Shown: one piece after another, positions 45,847 to 58,427 of the stretch
How the letters are laid out: every line of letters begins with the position of its first letter
How positions within the stretch are numbered: the first letter of the stretch is position 1
NCBI RefSeq assembly: GCF_000204055.1
Contig: NW_006768844.1
Coordinates: 1-64,000 of the forward strand
Direction: 5' to 3'
DNA length: 64,000 bases
Source: Melampsora larici-populina 98AG31
Lineage: Eukaryota; Basidiomycota; Pucciniomycetes; Pucciniales; Melampsoraceae
Translations under genes and position numbers: made by a program
The notes under the pieces: generated by a model
Told to the model about the DNA's origin: nothing
Database searches by the model: none
The model's input: only the letters and a program-made list of their open reading frames with translations

Positions 45847-47844
45847 ATGAAGCAATTTAATCTAGAGAAGTCATCCGGATGTGCAGCCCTCAGAGTCACA
45901 ATCCTTGGGTTATTATGTTTTGCACGTGAGTCCTTGAACATTTCCAACCAATCGAGATCTAGTACCTAACACTAATCACAAAACCCTTTGATTGTTAAAG
46001 AAATCCAACAAATCACCTGCGTTCAACTTGGACGTTTCGCCCTCACAAAACGTATGGCAGAACTTCCAAGACTCGCAGAAGAACAAGTAAAAGCTTTGAA
46101 AACCCGTCCACAACCCACACCAGAAGAAGTAGAGAAAGCATGGAACCATCCATTGATAACAGAAAATGTACTTTTCAAAGATGAAAAATCACAACAGATT
46201 ATAAACCACGTTAAGACATCTCCATACGCCATGTATTTTGATTTTATCGGAGACATTACAAGCCTTGAAGCCTCCAAAGGTGAACATGGCCAAAAAACTT
46301 CAACAAGTATGGAATATGTATTGCAAGCAGAATTGAAAAGAAAATCAGCAAGTGAAACTCTTGGAAACATTTCATTGCTTAAATTATTAGAAGAGTTCAA
46401 AGAATCACCAAAGAGTGAATTGGAAGTAGTCGGTAATATCTTTGCGCGTGTAAGGGATGACCATGCAAAGGCCATGAAGATTGCAACTAAATATTCAGAA
46501 GCCGTAGAAGCAGGGAAATATGCAATGATTCTAGATAATGAAGCTGATGATCTACTGTACCTTTGGGCCAACTTTGCAGATGGATTGATTCCAAAAGTGA
46601 TCATCACTTATGGTGGCTTTGTTGAACTCAGGTTCCAAGCTGTCAAACAATTTGTTGCCGCTTTATGTAAACATTATGAAGTTGAAGACGACCAGATGCC
46701 AAAGGTTTATAAAGGTTTCGCTCATCCATATGCAGCTGGACAAAAGCGTCATTCATATGATCTAGAAGAGGGCATCGGTCATATCGATGAAGAACTACGT
46801 ACACAATATATCGAAAAATCTCAAGCACTTGAAAAAGAGTTGAAGGACGCAGATGGTAACTGGCATGCAGGGGCTTGGGATCATGATGAGTTCAAAGATG
46901 GTTTGGAAGCATTGAAGACGCTCATCGACAATTCTGAATATACTGCGATTGCTGTACTCACTTGCCCGGCAACTGTCGCTCACCTGATCAGCAAAGATGA
47001 AAAGTTAGCCAAGAAGATCGGAGTGACAATGTCAAGTCCATGGTCCTGGTCCTGGAACAAAGAGGGTGTGAGGTATCGCCCTGCCTTCAATGGAGGACGT
47101 CAAATCCCAGTGATGAATCAGCTATTGAATTCTGAAGTAGATTTCATAGGTGTAGGAGGAGGAACAGCTAGAACTAAAGGAATGAGAACAATTCATGATG
47201 CTAAACATGGTTCAGGAGCAGCCGAAGATAAAGATAAATATTATGCAGAAAAGGGTTTGGAAAACTTAGAAAAGGTTTTATCAACTGACTCTGAAGTTGA
47301 ATTTCTTCGGATCATTGCTCTTGCTGGTCAAAATATCACGCGTCCAACATGGAGATGGTGGGATAAATCAATGTCAAAACTTTTCAAGTTTCTCGGGATT
47401 AAACCAATAGATCGTCCAAATCTGGAATCAATGAGAGAAGTTCCAGAAGGCTATGAGGATTTAAAAGGAAAAGCTGTAAGAACAGAACCAAAAAAGCCCA
47501 AACTTCCAGGAGCACTTGATTGGGGTCTAGATGGATTCTTATCGTGGTCAAAGATTTGGTTAATTTGGTTGAATCCTATACAATGGCAAGCTCCTTCAGC
47601 TGACCTACACGCATTGATCACCACAACACCCGCCTATCTACAAGCAATCTCAGGAGTAGCTCGGTATGCAGCAGGGAGCGCAGATGAAGGCAGACTCGTC
47701 AGATTTGTTAAACCTGAGGGGAAAGCTGCTACAAATGAAAAGGGTGTATTTTACTCCGTGACTGATATGAATTTCCAGGTTGTCATCGATAAACTGCAAG
47801 GAATGTTGAATGGTATCAAACAGCATCGAACCGGGAGAAAGTAA
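45847..47844 (+). CDS. Predicted secreted nucleoside-hydrolase-like protein, copy 2
   Basis: Exons 45847-45925 and 46001-47844 give 640 residues. The first exon encodes MKQFNLEKSSGCAALRVTIL and a hydrophobic GLLCFAQ end, a likely signal peptide; the intron phase matches copy 1. MILDNEADD places Asp205, Asp209 and Asp210 at the nucleoside-hydrolase D-x3-D-D spacing. VIITYGG, YTAIAVLTCPATVAHLI, KKIGVTMSSPWSWSW, GVGGGTARTKGM and WQAPSADLHALITT align with copy 1 in the same order. A longer linker before the last block accounts for its greater length. An antisense frame at 46023-46607 is a shadow. Substrate and activity are unknown; if exported during infection it might act on host or apoplastic nucleosides, which is speculation. 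Confidence 0.72.
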
Positions 47845-47873
47845 ATCAATCACCTAAAAAAACTAACTTCCAC

Positions 47874-48170
47874 TTAAATTAACTGACATCCAACCAGGCT
47901 TGAGGATACCCTTTTCGAATCCAAAAAAGCCAAATGGGTGGACCATTCAAAGATCTCTGGATTTTTTCTTGATTTTTTTTCACTTGCGTCCCTATACTTT
48001 TGAAAGGCTATTCGCTCATTATACAGTTGTCTCGTAGCTTTGAGGTTGTTCACGATGACAGCAGGATTCTCGTTGGCCTTGATGAAGGATCCTGATCTTT
48101 GTCTGAACTCGATCGCATCCTTTATGATTCCATATAGATATAGGTGCATATATGTATTGTTTAGAAACAT
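47874..48170 (-). other. Unrecognised open frame, possibly a gene fragment
   Basis: A minus-strand frame with a Lys/Glu-rich helical composition (FRQRSGSFIKANENPAVIV, then LYNERIAFQKYRDASEKK) lies just past the gene above. It has no recognised domain and no joined exons. It may be an exon remnant. Confidence 0.25.
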
Positions 48171-48407
48171 TTGTACCTACTTCTTTGGATTGGCATGCAA
48201 TGTTTACACTTGGTCATACGTACTACATGCAGGGATATCCATCAAAGATCAGTCTAATTAGTAGAATGTGAAAGCCAAGGTAAGATATCTCCCCATATCA
48301 CGTCAACTTTCAAACATCATTCTTTTCGCCCTAAGCCGTTCTGCGTCTTGACATCGCTCGTCGCAATGATGAAGGTCTCCACCTACTTTTGAATAGCTTC
48401 CGCTTTA

Positions 48408-50573
48408 TCAAGTTTTGGTTTTGATCAATCCAGACATCATATCAAAACTATTACTATTCGGTTGTAAATCAATCACTTCTCCATCTTCGACCCATTCACC
48501 CTCGAAATTCATCACGACTTTCTTTGTTCTTAATAATCCATGGTTAAGTGTAATCCCATGAATCTTGACCATTTCGTCAGTGTCTTCTAATCTTACAATT
48601 TGATTCCTGTATCACAAGAACCCAAAATTAATCAGCATGAAACTTTTGATCAGATGACAATCAACCGTTCTTACGAATGCAGCCAAGTCGATAGATATCT
48701 TTTCTCAAACGGTTTAAACCCTTTGATAAGAAATTCTTTCATCATTCTATCAAACGTGCTCAAGATACCAGCAATCAAATCCTCATGTGACAACCTTTTC
48801 AATTGAGCATTTGGATTTACTTCATTATACTTATCAATCACTTCATCTAATGATGTCGAAGGTTGAGAATTCGAGTTATTGATCCCGCAACCTGGAACAG
48901 TTGTGAACATCAAAAAGGAAAGGATCAAGTCTCAGAAGTCTATTGTGATGTCTTTAAAAGAGAAACGGATCAAAACACACCAATGACCATAACACATTCG
49001 TGTAAGTTGAAAGATCCATTTACAAGTATCCCACCCAACTTCTTATAATGTCTTAAATTCTCTGAAGGATCAGACTGACTCGGACTTTTAAGTGATCCAT
49101 ACAAATCGTTTGGCCATTTCAACCTGATTGGTAAAGCTTCATAACCTGGTCTATTTAGAACAGATTCAATAACTGCTAAACCAAATAAGTATTGCAAAAA
49201 GATCACCCCAGATCCTTGGTTCTTGTCGATCTTAAGTAATAATGAAAACTGAGCACAACCAGCTGATGAGATCCAAAAATTCTTTCCTCGACCACGACCT
49301 GAAGTTTGATGTTTAGCAATGAAAACCAATCCATTCGGTAAAACACTTGTAAGTTTCGAATTCCTGTTTTCTACAAGTAAATCAGTAAAGAGTTCTTTGA
49401 GTGATTGGTTTTAAAGTAAACCAAAGCAAACCTAGAATTCTTGAACGATGAATTTCAAGTGATCGAAACCCACTTTTCTAATAAAGATTGAGTGCTAGTC
49501 ACCGACTCGGCATACAAAACCACACTCCCAAAGGTACAATCAGATGGATTCTCATTAACCAAATTGTATCGCCTCCATGCCTCGAAATACGCATTCCATT
49601 CGAAAGATGTAGCCAATTTAGGTCGGTACGAAATATCTGAAATGATGACTAATTGGAAGTGATCTTTCTCATCACTTGTTGGCGGGAGCTGAGTTATTTG
49701 ATTTTCATCATTATGGAGGCTAAAGTCATCTTGAGTGTCCGATATCCATTCTTCAGGTCCAATCATGGCCTTGAACTGGGTTTTGATTGTATTTAGTTTG
49801 TGCGGATAAAGTGAGAGGAGTAATTGAGGAGTTGGTAAGATTGAGCTTTCGAGTTGATCCGAAACATTAAGATTCATCATTAATAAGAGTTGTTTGAGCC
49901 ACTCTACATTTTGATGAGAGATAGAGCTGTTTTTTGAGTTTAAATCTAGTTCATATCCCATCAGAATTGCTTGACCTTTTCCGGCCGAGCATCTGAGTGC
50001 TGCGATCGAAGCTTCTGGTCGATTTGCATAGCTCGCAAGTGATATCGCATCGGTAGGCAGCAAGTTTGAAGAGGATGGATCCGAAAAAGTACACTTGCCA
50101 AGAACTTGAATCGAATCGAGTGATGAAGTCCAATAGCCCTTCCAAGATTCCCGTTGAATCATGATCTTCGTATTTCGATCGATATCTTCGTCACCAGATC
50201 CGCCGGCTTTCGATTCCAAAGGCATACAATACCCAGGATAAAGTGACATCCATTGTTGAGAGTCTAGTTTGATCTTAGGACTACAAGCCAATTGAGCCCC
50301 GTTTCCAATTCCAAGATATATACCGCCACCATCAAAGACCCATTGACGAATTCGATCTATCCCAGATGGTCCTAAACCTTTTGCGATCTCTGAATGTTCT
50401 CCATCTGGCATAACAAATAATGAACTTGAATCTGTCCAAGGCTGTTCGATAACCATCTGAGCTGGTGCTAGCATCACATCATAACCGTTTGATAATAGTC
50501 GTTTGAGACTCTTGCGAGTGAGTGCCACGGCAGCAGACGAGGTACCGGGTCCTGAGTATACCAAAACGTTCAT
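48408..50573 (-). CDS. BPL1: Biotin-protein ligase (holocarboxylase synthetase)
   Basis: Bpl1 attaches biotin to carboxylases such as acetyl-CoA and pyruvate carboxylase, through biotinyl-AMP. Four minus-strand exons (49474-50573, 48981-49363, 48675-48891, 48408-48606) join in frame into 632 residues, close to yeast Bpl1. The N-terminal part, MNVLVYSGPGTS onwards, with DGGGIYLGIGNGAQLA, is the glutamine-amidotransferase-like BPL_N domain of fungal enzymes. The catalytic domain has TSGRGRGKNFWISSAG (residues about 387-402) and RLKWPNDLYG (about 447-456), followed by KKLGGILV and GCGINNSNSQPS. The C-terminal domain contains LLRTKKVVMNFEGEW. I chose the ATG at 50573; the frame extends upstream only through a non-ATG codon. 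Confidence 0.93.
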
Positions 50574-51933
50574 GGTGAGTGAATTCAAACGAGTGACGGT
50601 CTCAAATCTTCAGAGATGCATGCTTTGGAGTCTTTAGAGTTCGGATAGCGCCGGGTGTTTGCCTCGAGCAGTGCCTTGAGGGGAATATCGATTCGAATAA
50701 TTTGTTTACCTTCTAGTCCGTGTTCATGACACTTGATTGTGATTGAATCGTCGCTTTTGAAGGTTGCAACACGACTGCGTAACGCAGCAGATCAATCCGT
50801 ATCTAAAATATAAATACGTCGAATCGACCCGCATAAGTACCGTACAATCCTCTTCTGTTCTGGTCCACCTCGCATCAGGTTGGTTTTGGTGCTTTTCAAG
50901 TTTGATTTGTGCTTTTCAAGTTGGGTTCGTGATTGTCTGTCCACTTTTCAATCGCCGATTCTATCGCGGCTTTTCATTTGTTATTGTTCTTCTTTCTTTC
51001 AATTTCTATTGTTCTTCTTTTTTTGTTTTTGCAATTTCTTGAAAAGGTAAGCTATTTACTCTTAATCTGCCTTGTTCCGAATCATCGTCTTGTCTGAGGC
51101 TCCGAGCAACCTGCTATCTTCAATGGTTGCCTGTAAAAAGTCATTTTCAAAGTTGTGTTCTTCTCAGCATTTGAAAGCATCACTTTAAAAGTTGCGTCTT
51201 TGCCAAGCCTCACATTTATTTCTTAGACCTATAAAGAGGTAAGTTATGCTACTCAATTTAATCAATATCAGTTTTCCCATCACATTTTTGTATAATGAAG
51301 AAACTTCTATAATGCAACCATCCACCTAACCCAACAAGCCATCATAGTGGACAATTGTGACCAGAGCTATGTAAGTGGGTGGTGGAAAGTCCTTCTTTTT
51401 GCAAATTTCAATCTCTGTAGGTAAATTAAGAAACAGTCAAGCTGTGGCGGGCATGCCCGCATGTTCTCTAGTGGCCCAAAAGCATCGAACCCCATCGTGA
51501 TGGCGTTCGGTACAAAACCTTACAAAACTTTGCAAGGTCAGTGGGCAATCATGGATGGCCAGTCCTACTGGATGTAAGAAATAAAAACACGAGAACGGGA
51601 AACCAGGTCATGGATCTGATTTCTTAGAATCAAGTACGAAATATGTAAAGGAGGCTAGGTCACACATGGGGTTATTTCTCACCTTACACGACAGGTCCCT
51701 CTCACTTTCTCTCAATCCTTCTTCAGGCTCAATTTTATGAATGATGATGTCAAATTGCTTCATTACAAATCACAAATCAGAAAGAAACAAGTAGAGAAAA
51801 AAGACAAACGAAGAAAGAGAAAAACGAGAAAAGAGGAAACATCAGGCCAGATAAATAATACGAAATTATATAAAACTTTTTATTCTAAACTTTTCAAAAA
51901 AGATTTCTATTATCCAATTCTTCTGTCGAGTAA
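50574..51933. other. Intergenic region upstream of the biotin ligase gene
   Basis: About 1.35 kb. A TATA-like ATATAAATA lies near 50806 on the plus strand, followed by a pyrimidine-rich tract (50950-51040). The frame at 50764-51042 is Phe/Val/Leu-rich from that tract and not convincing. The frame at 51737-52015 is antisense to the 3' end of the next gene. Confidence 0.45.
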
Positions 51934-53693
51934 TCAACAAAAAGAATTTTCACAGTCGAAATCAAGATTCAAAAGAGATTTTTCAATATTAAAACTGAGA
52001 TCGGTTGTAAAATAATCATTTTCTTCTAGAGAAGATTTCACAATCTCAAAACTGATATCTGAATGATAGTAAGAGTTTTGATAATTGTTATTGATTAAAC
52101 TAAACGGATCTTTGAGTTCTTCTACAGGTGTTGGTAGAGAATGAGTATTTTCAGCGCTCGAATAAGATGAACGGTTATTCGAAGAGGGTGTAGATGGGAG
52201 AGAATAAGTCTCATCAATAGTAGAAGACTCGATAGATCTTTCATGAGAGAAAGGAAGAGTGATGGTGAAAGATTCATCGACTTCTTGTCGATCTTCATCC
52301 GTCATCAAATTATCTAAGATTTCAGACCAGTGAAGTTGTCTTTTAGTATCTTTGAGATTCTTTGAGCTAGGTTTTGAAGGTTTTGAATTCGAAAAAGTGG
52401 ACGTGCTGAGAGATGATGGGGATGTGGTAATAGCCAGTGGAGAAGTTGAAGATTTCAAAGTCTCTAGAATCTGATGTTCAAGGACCAGCTCATTGAAGAT
52501 ATCAAAATTAGAAGACTCTACTGAAGTGAGAGGTATGAACTCTAAAGATTCCATTTTATCACTTTCTTGTCGTAACTCTTCTTCCGCTTCTTCCCAATCA
52601 GATGCCGTCATTAAATTGTCTAAGATTTCAGTCCAATGAAGTGTTGGGTTGGGTTTCTTTGAAATTGGTGACTGAGTGGTGAAAACTGGTGAGTTATGAG
52701 TGATTGAGGGTAGTTTGGAATTCGAAAGTGATGAGGTTGAATTTGTAGATACTTGATGTTCAGCAAGTAACTCGTTGAAGATATGAAAGTTTTCAGATTC
52801 ATCTTCAGTGAGCGGGATAAAAGAAAGGGTTTGGTTGAGTGAAGTTGTATTAACTAATGGTTTGCTTTCTTTCTTTAACTCTTCTTCTGCTTCTTCCCAG
52901 TCAGCCGCTGTCATTAGATCATCTAAGATTTCAGTCCAATGAGGTGTTGATTTTGATTTCTTTGAAACTGGTGCAGGTGTGGCGAAAAGTTGTGATTTTG
53001 AATGTGATCTTTTTGTTGCTCGAGATGAGTTTGGAATGATTGAGGAAGACTTGGAGGTAGGAAGTGTAGGGGTTGAGATTGTTGAAAGGTTGTGTTCGGC
53101 GAGTAAGTCATTGAAAATGTGAAAGTTTTCGGATTGATCCTCAGTGAGTGGGATGAAGGAAGTTGTTGGGTTGATTAAATTTGATTCAGATTGAACTCTG
53201 TGGACCAAAGCTGTATCCAAAGTGCAATCTTCATCCGAGATCAAGATTTTTGGAAGTCTTTGTCGACGAACAGGACGCTTCCTTTGAGTAGGTAGCGGAA
53301 CGCAAGGGGAAGATTCGATTGACTTTTCTTCTGAGACTTCAGACTATCAAATACCAAAAATGTCAGCAAAAAAGAAACAAGTGGAAAACCAGGAAATATA
53401 AAAGTTGACAAACCTGATGGGTTGAAGTCGAATCCCATGTGATCAGTTTTGGACTTTTGCAAAGGCTGATGAGGAGCAATTCATAGGCATTCTGTTATGA
53501 GAAACAATGAAGAGAATTAGCTGATTGGTCTTTGATCGGATGAAGAAACAAAAGAAAAGCTTACCTGCTGTGAGTTGTCCGATGATGCACATGAGACTGT
53601 GGCGCTGTGAAGTGCTACAGCTCTCTTCATGACAAACCAAGGATCAAGTCCAAATCGTGCAGGCAAGTTAAGGCCAAGTGATAAGTAAGACAT
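51934..53693 (-). CDS. Uncharacterised protein with threefold internal repeat
   Basis: Exons 53565-53693, 53414-53491 and 51934-53343 join in frame into 538 residues starting MSYLSLGLNLPARFGLDPW. A basic patch (QRKRPVRRQRLPK) near residues 88-101 could be a nuclear-localisation signal. Three repeats of about 90-110 residues follow, near 131-228, 243-330 and 337-425. Each opens with FIPLTxxxSxNFxIFNxLxxEH, continues with a Ser/Thr/Pro linker and closes with HWxEILDxLMTxxDxxE. The two framing motifs are well kept while the linkers vary, so the motifs are probably under selection. I do not recognise the family. Possible roles include a scaffold with repeated short peptide-binding or kinase-docking motifs. 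Confidence 0.7.
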
Positions 53694-53905
53694 GTTGATT
53701 ATAGGAAGGTGAGTAACTATGAGATGCGTTGAAGAGATTGAAGGATGAAGATCGAGAAAGATCAATATTTCTGAGATTGGATTGGATGATAGAAGATAGA
53801 GTGATGTGATGATGCAGTTGTGGAAGGTTTAAAAAGATTCTGATGATGGAGATGCTAAGTGTCGAGTGAGAAGTGATTGGGAAAATGTATCAAAAGATGT
53901 GAATG

Positions 53906-54005
53906 NNNNNNNNNNNNNNNNNNNNNNNNNNNNNNNNNNNNNNNNNNNNNNNNNNNNNNNNNNNNNNNNNNNNNNNNNNNNNNNNNNNNNNNNNNNNNNN
54001 NNNNN
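53906..54005. other. Assembly gap (100 N)
   Basis: Exactly 100 unknown bases, the usual placeholder for a gap of unknown size. It lies at the edge of a tandem duplication, which probably caused the assembly break. Confidence 0.99.
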
Positions 54006-54900
54006 CGCAATTCGACTGAAATCACTGAAATCTGAAATCATCAAACATATCACATTAGCAGTGTCTCATAAAAGGTCACGTATCGCACTGACCAAGTAAG
54101 CCTTGGGTTTCTTTCACATCCACCAGTGCACTTGAGCCCCTGATGAAAATTTCCATCTTGACCAGAAACCATGATCACAACCCGGGCTCATCAGTTTCAC
54201 GCGCGCTGAGCAGCAGAGATATGGTAGTTTTATACACCCCAGGTTGATATCGAATGCAACCGTTGTTCAAGTCAACACCAACCCACAAATCAAAAGCACA
54301 GACTGACAAGCACGTCGTTCTTCCTAGCGTTCCGGCCGAGATGGAGGAGTGCAATGACCTTGAGCCGAAATTTATACGTGATGGAGGCTCGGTCATCGAC
54401 ATTGCCATGGGACTAGGTCACTTTTCGCCACGGCCGAACAAAGTTGGTAGCCTTTTCAATCACAAACTCTCATCACAGACTGAAAAAGCTCAGCATTTTG
54501 ACTGAAATCACTCGAATCTGAAATCATCAAACAGATTAGCAGTGTTTCAGAAAAGATCACGTATCGCACTGACCAAGTACCATTAGAATTTCTTTCACGT
54601 CCACCAGTGCACTTGAGTCGCTCATGTCAATTTTCACCCTGACCAGAAATAACAATCGAAAACCGGGTTCATCCTGGTTCATCACTTTAACACTTCTCGA
54701 GCAAGAAAGTTATCCTTCCAGATGGATAACCAATGTGACTGTTAGTCAATTTAGCCTCCATCCCGCAAATGCCGTTCTTGTAACAAAAAATTGAATTTGT
54801 TTGTGAGGCTGGTACTGGAGATTTAGCATAGCACAGGCTGACAGTGAAGAGTGCGTCAATCTTTCGGTTGTTCCGGCCAAGATGGAGGAATGGAATGAAT
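54006..54900. repeat. Diverged tandem duplication of about 0.5 kb
   Basis: GACTGAAATCACT followed by AATCTGAAATCATCAAACA occurs near 54012 and 54500. CACGTATCGCACTGACCAAGTA and CCACCAGTGCACTTGAG follow in both, and a TTCCGGCC-AGATGGAGGA motif occurs near 54331 and 54867. Unit length is about 490-540 bp. Short frames here are not supported. From 54901 to 55766 no gene is visible. Confidence 0.75.
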
Positions 54901-55766
54901 CTGGCTGTTTTTGGGTTTCCTGATCAACAAAAAATTGATGTTGACTGTTGACTTTGCGAGGGAATTGGTCTTTATCACTTTTGACATCAGAAGCAAAACA
55001 GAAATTTTGATGATATGATATAAATTCATTCAAGAAAGAAAAGAGACATGATGAGTGTAGAGAGTAAACAGATCATACACACTCAAGAACCAAATCACTT
55101 CTTTTCCTTTCATCCTCTTTACCAACCAAAATGACATCATAGATATATGCATTGATACGGACTAATTCAATCAATGACAACTTCCACCAAAGATGATTTA
55201 TAAGACTTGAAAGCTCATTCATTACGTAAGACTCAAAGCCTAACAATCTATAGAGCTCTTGAAATCTTTTCACAGCACCAGGTTATCAACAGATGACGAC
55301 ATGCTTACACATAAACCTCAATTGGAAACTCCTAACTACCGCTAGAGAGTATGATGGAATCCATTTAAGCCACATGACTCACCCATCAGATTGAAAAAGT
55401 CAATCTTGTTCTCTGAAAGTGTGACAGACTGAAACTTAAAGGAACTTGAACCATTATACCAAACCGTAAATATGAAGGTCATAAGCAGTCTGAGACTCTG
55501 AGTGAGTAAGAAGGCTTATCATTATGAACAAAACCATATGCTTTTGGACGGATCTGTCCCATACCCATCACATTGAATTTGTGTTGAAAGACGACTTTGA
55601 AAAGAAAAGTTTGCAGGATTTGAGAGATTAAGACAATTAAATATCAGCTAAGAATAGGAAACTCCTTTTACATTGTAGTATAATAAATTAATGATGCATC
55701 CTCATAATAAAACTGAAAAGGATATGAAGATGAAAAAAAGACAATGGAAAATGATCAAATCAACTT

Positions 55767-56971
55767 TCAATCAGTGGAAAGTTTGGTTTCTTTCTTTTTA
55801 GAAAACCACCAACGAGAACGTGAAGGGCTTTGATCCTTTGAAGAAGAATTCAATTCACCAGTAGGTGATACCTTCTTGACTCCAGTAGTACTAGCCGAAG
55901 TTGAAGTTGAAGGTCCAGTTTGATCAACAAGACCTGTCTGAACATCATCATTTCCATTCAAATCACTTGCTTTTGCTCCAGTTTTACCATCTATGTATCC
56001 TGATTTCTTACTATTCTCAACTAATTTTGATGTTTGTTTTTTGCTAACTTTAGCAACTGGATGACTTGCTGTACCATTGGCTTGTTCTTCCAAGTTGGCC
56101 TTTCCTCTAGCAATCAAAAAGTCTTCTAATAGTGCTGCGTTTCTCGAGTTTACTTTCCATACACTGAAAAGAGTTGAAGTAGGATGAGTTTTCAAGAATC
56201 TTGATTGATGAAGGGAATGGTGAATTGGATATCTACTTACGCCATTAAGATATCTCCAGCAAAAGGTACAAGTCCAATACTTGTTGAAACAGCTTGATCT
56301 AGATTCGAAGAGTTGATCAAACCAAAAACTCGTCAGCTATGGTCGTAGAGCTTCGTATGTGTTTAGATAGAGATCGAGAGAAAAGAACTCAAACTAAGTA
56401 ACATTCGTTCTACCAACAGCATAGGTAAGTCACACTTCCGAGCTGGACGAATCACCAGAAAGTAAGACAGCGAAGCATCCACCACATCTCCCAAGACAGG
56501 AATCAGACCTAGAGCAAACCCAAAGTTTGAACCGAACATCATAAAAACTTCAGTCAGTACTTCAATCATTTATTTTGGAATGAGTGTTTAGATATGAAAG
56601 TGATCTTATACATACCAATGATAGCAGTCCAACCAAATCGAAAGCCGCACAAGGAGAATCCTTTATCTAAACGATGAGCGCGTTTCCTTACTTTACGCTA
56701 ACCAAAAGAAACCCAATAGAAAAAACGTCCCAAAAGAAGACACCAAGGGTTCAATGAACAAATCAAAAACTTTAAGAAATCAATCGAAATTACTTACGAG
56801 GATCTTTTCTTCTTTCTTTGAAAGGCCAGGTGGTACATCACGTTTCTTACGAGTTTGTTGACCAGTATTAGGATCGGTTGTGATTTCGTATTGAGGATCT
56901 CTAGGTTCAAGACCAGCTACATGTGAAGCTAAGAATGAATGACCAACTTTCTTCGCGATATATGATGTCAT
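55767..56971 (-). CDS. DUF4112-family membrane protein
   Basis: Five minus-strand exons (56798-56971, 56616-56697, 56395-56508, 56241-56328, 55767-56163) join in frame into 284 residues beginning MTSYIAKKVGHSF. The DUF4112 core is clear: FRFGWTAIIGLIPVLGDVVD (spanning an intron), then SLSYFLVIRPARKCDLP, and a second, similar half with STSIGLVPFAGDILMAVWKV. The twin 'GLxPxxGD' hairpins are hydrophobic and likely membrane-embedded. RNAALLEDFLIARG follows, then a Lys/Ser-rich low-complexity tail with RSRWWFSKKKE. The family is widespread in fungi and bacteria; its function is unknown to me. The fourth-exon acceptor (GAG) is weak but keeps frame and motif. Confidence 0.85.
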
Positions 56972-57757
56972 AATTTGGTGGTTGAAATGAAAATTAACGA
57001 GATATTCGTTGAAGTGTGAAGTTCTATGTAAGGGATGAAAGGGAAAAACAGGACAAAGAATTATGATATGAAGTCGTTGGATTTAAAAGATGTACCGAAT
57101 TTATAACAGCTATCAATTCATGCAGCTCGTGATCTCATTCAGTAATGTGCATCGGGACGGCGGACTTCACGGGTTCATCATACACCGCCTCGAGTCGAAA
57201 GGGGTCACAAAGAACAAGGGGCTTTGATTATTATGACATGATCATCATCATAAATGACATCAGACCCAATCGCAACCCAGATATTTATGTATGTACATAC
57301 TCAGCACACTCCTACACGCTCTCAAGCCTTTATATCAGGCTGTGTTAGGCTGTATGCGTCATAGAAAACCAGTGCTCAAAAGCTCTGTTTGAACTTTGTA
57401 AATTGTGGGTGAGACCTTGAACCAATTTTCAGTTTCATGTTGGCAAATGAGATGAGGTTTTGCCGACTTTGGAATATTTTTGTATCATATTTATTGATGT
57501 TCAACTTCATGATTCACAATCTTTTGCTTCTATCCTTTGAAGTTTGAATCACGTTTGAGAGCTGAAAGAGTTAATAAAGAAACGTTGCTCAGCAAACGCC
57601 CTTGAAGAAGTATCCGAACTACGAGTAGCCCGACGAGTTACCGATCCGTCTTGATGTAATGTACCTCCAACTCGATCGACCAATTTCCAAACAACACCAA
57701 CTCAAACAATCATCACCTTATTAACAAATCGACTATCAACAAAGAAAAGCAAAGAAA
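56972..57757. other. Shared upstream region of two divergent genes
   Basis: This 0.8-kb spacer lies between the start of the minus-strand DUF4112 gene and the start of the plus-strand HSBP1-like gene, so it should hold both promoters. No gene is supported; the frame at 57145-57348 has no signature. Confidence 0.5.
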
Positions 57758-58427
57758 ATGGCACCATTACCCAGTAGTACATTACCATTAGTTTCATCAT
57801 CTTCATCATCAAATACACCAAACTTACAAACTTCAAATCCAACTTCATCCAACTTACCAAACAATCCTACTCAATCTACTTCAATCAACCCAAATCAATC
57901 TCAATCTAAAAATTTAAATATTGAAACTGAAATCGATCCAAATCAAATCTCTAGTCCTCTTGAATTGATCGGTTGGGTAAATTCAAACTAAAAAAATCAA
58001 TAATCATCTCGATTTCATTTAATTTTGAATTGATTCATTGATTCTTGGTTTCTTTTTGGAATGGAATGTGGATTTGGGTATGAATGTATAGGTTGATAGT
58101 GTTTTATCTAAACTTGAAACCAAATTTTCAAGAATAGAAGTAGACGTCTTAGACAGACGTAAGCCGGCTTTGTTATCCCTTTTTACCTCGTCTCAAATCA
58201 AAGCTATTCAACAGAAGAAGAAATGAAAAAACACTAATCAGTTTTGTTTTGATTTGATTTTTCTTTTCTTTTTTGAAGTGGACCTTCTAGGAAAACGGAT
58301 CGATTCGCTTGAAACGAGTATGTCAGAATTAATGGAAGGAGCGGGTGGTGCTACAACTGTATCATCGGGTCCTTCTACTGCTGCTTTGACTTCTGAACTT
58401 TCGCCTGTATCTGGACCTTCGTCTTAA
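57758..58427 (+). CDS. Heat shock factor-binding protein 1-like coiled coil
   Basis: HSBP1 is a small trimeric coiled coil that in animals binds and restrains heat shock factor 1. Exons 57758-57976, 58092-58158 and 58279-58427 join in frame into 144 residues. The first about 60 residues are a Ser/Thr/Asn/Pro/Gln-rich tail. The core VDSVLSKLETKFSRIEVDVL then LLGKRIDSLETSMSELMEGA keeps the heptad pattern and the ending (RIDxLExxxxxLMxxAG) of HSBP1. A short Ser/Thr-rich tail follows. Canonical HSBP1 is only about 75 residues; the extra length is in the disordered ends. Assignment rests on the core pattern. Confidence 0.8.

Noticed and set aside
46023..46607. 194-residue open frame on the minus strand
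   Set aside because: Fully antisense to the conserved nucleoside-hydrolase-like exon, whose paralogue fixes the plus strand as coding.
50764..51042. 92-residue plus-strand frame with hydrophobic stretches
   Set aside because: Produced by a pyrimidine-rich tract; no homology pattern or exon partner was recognised.
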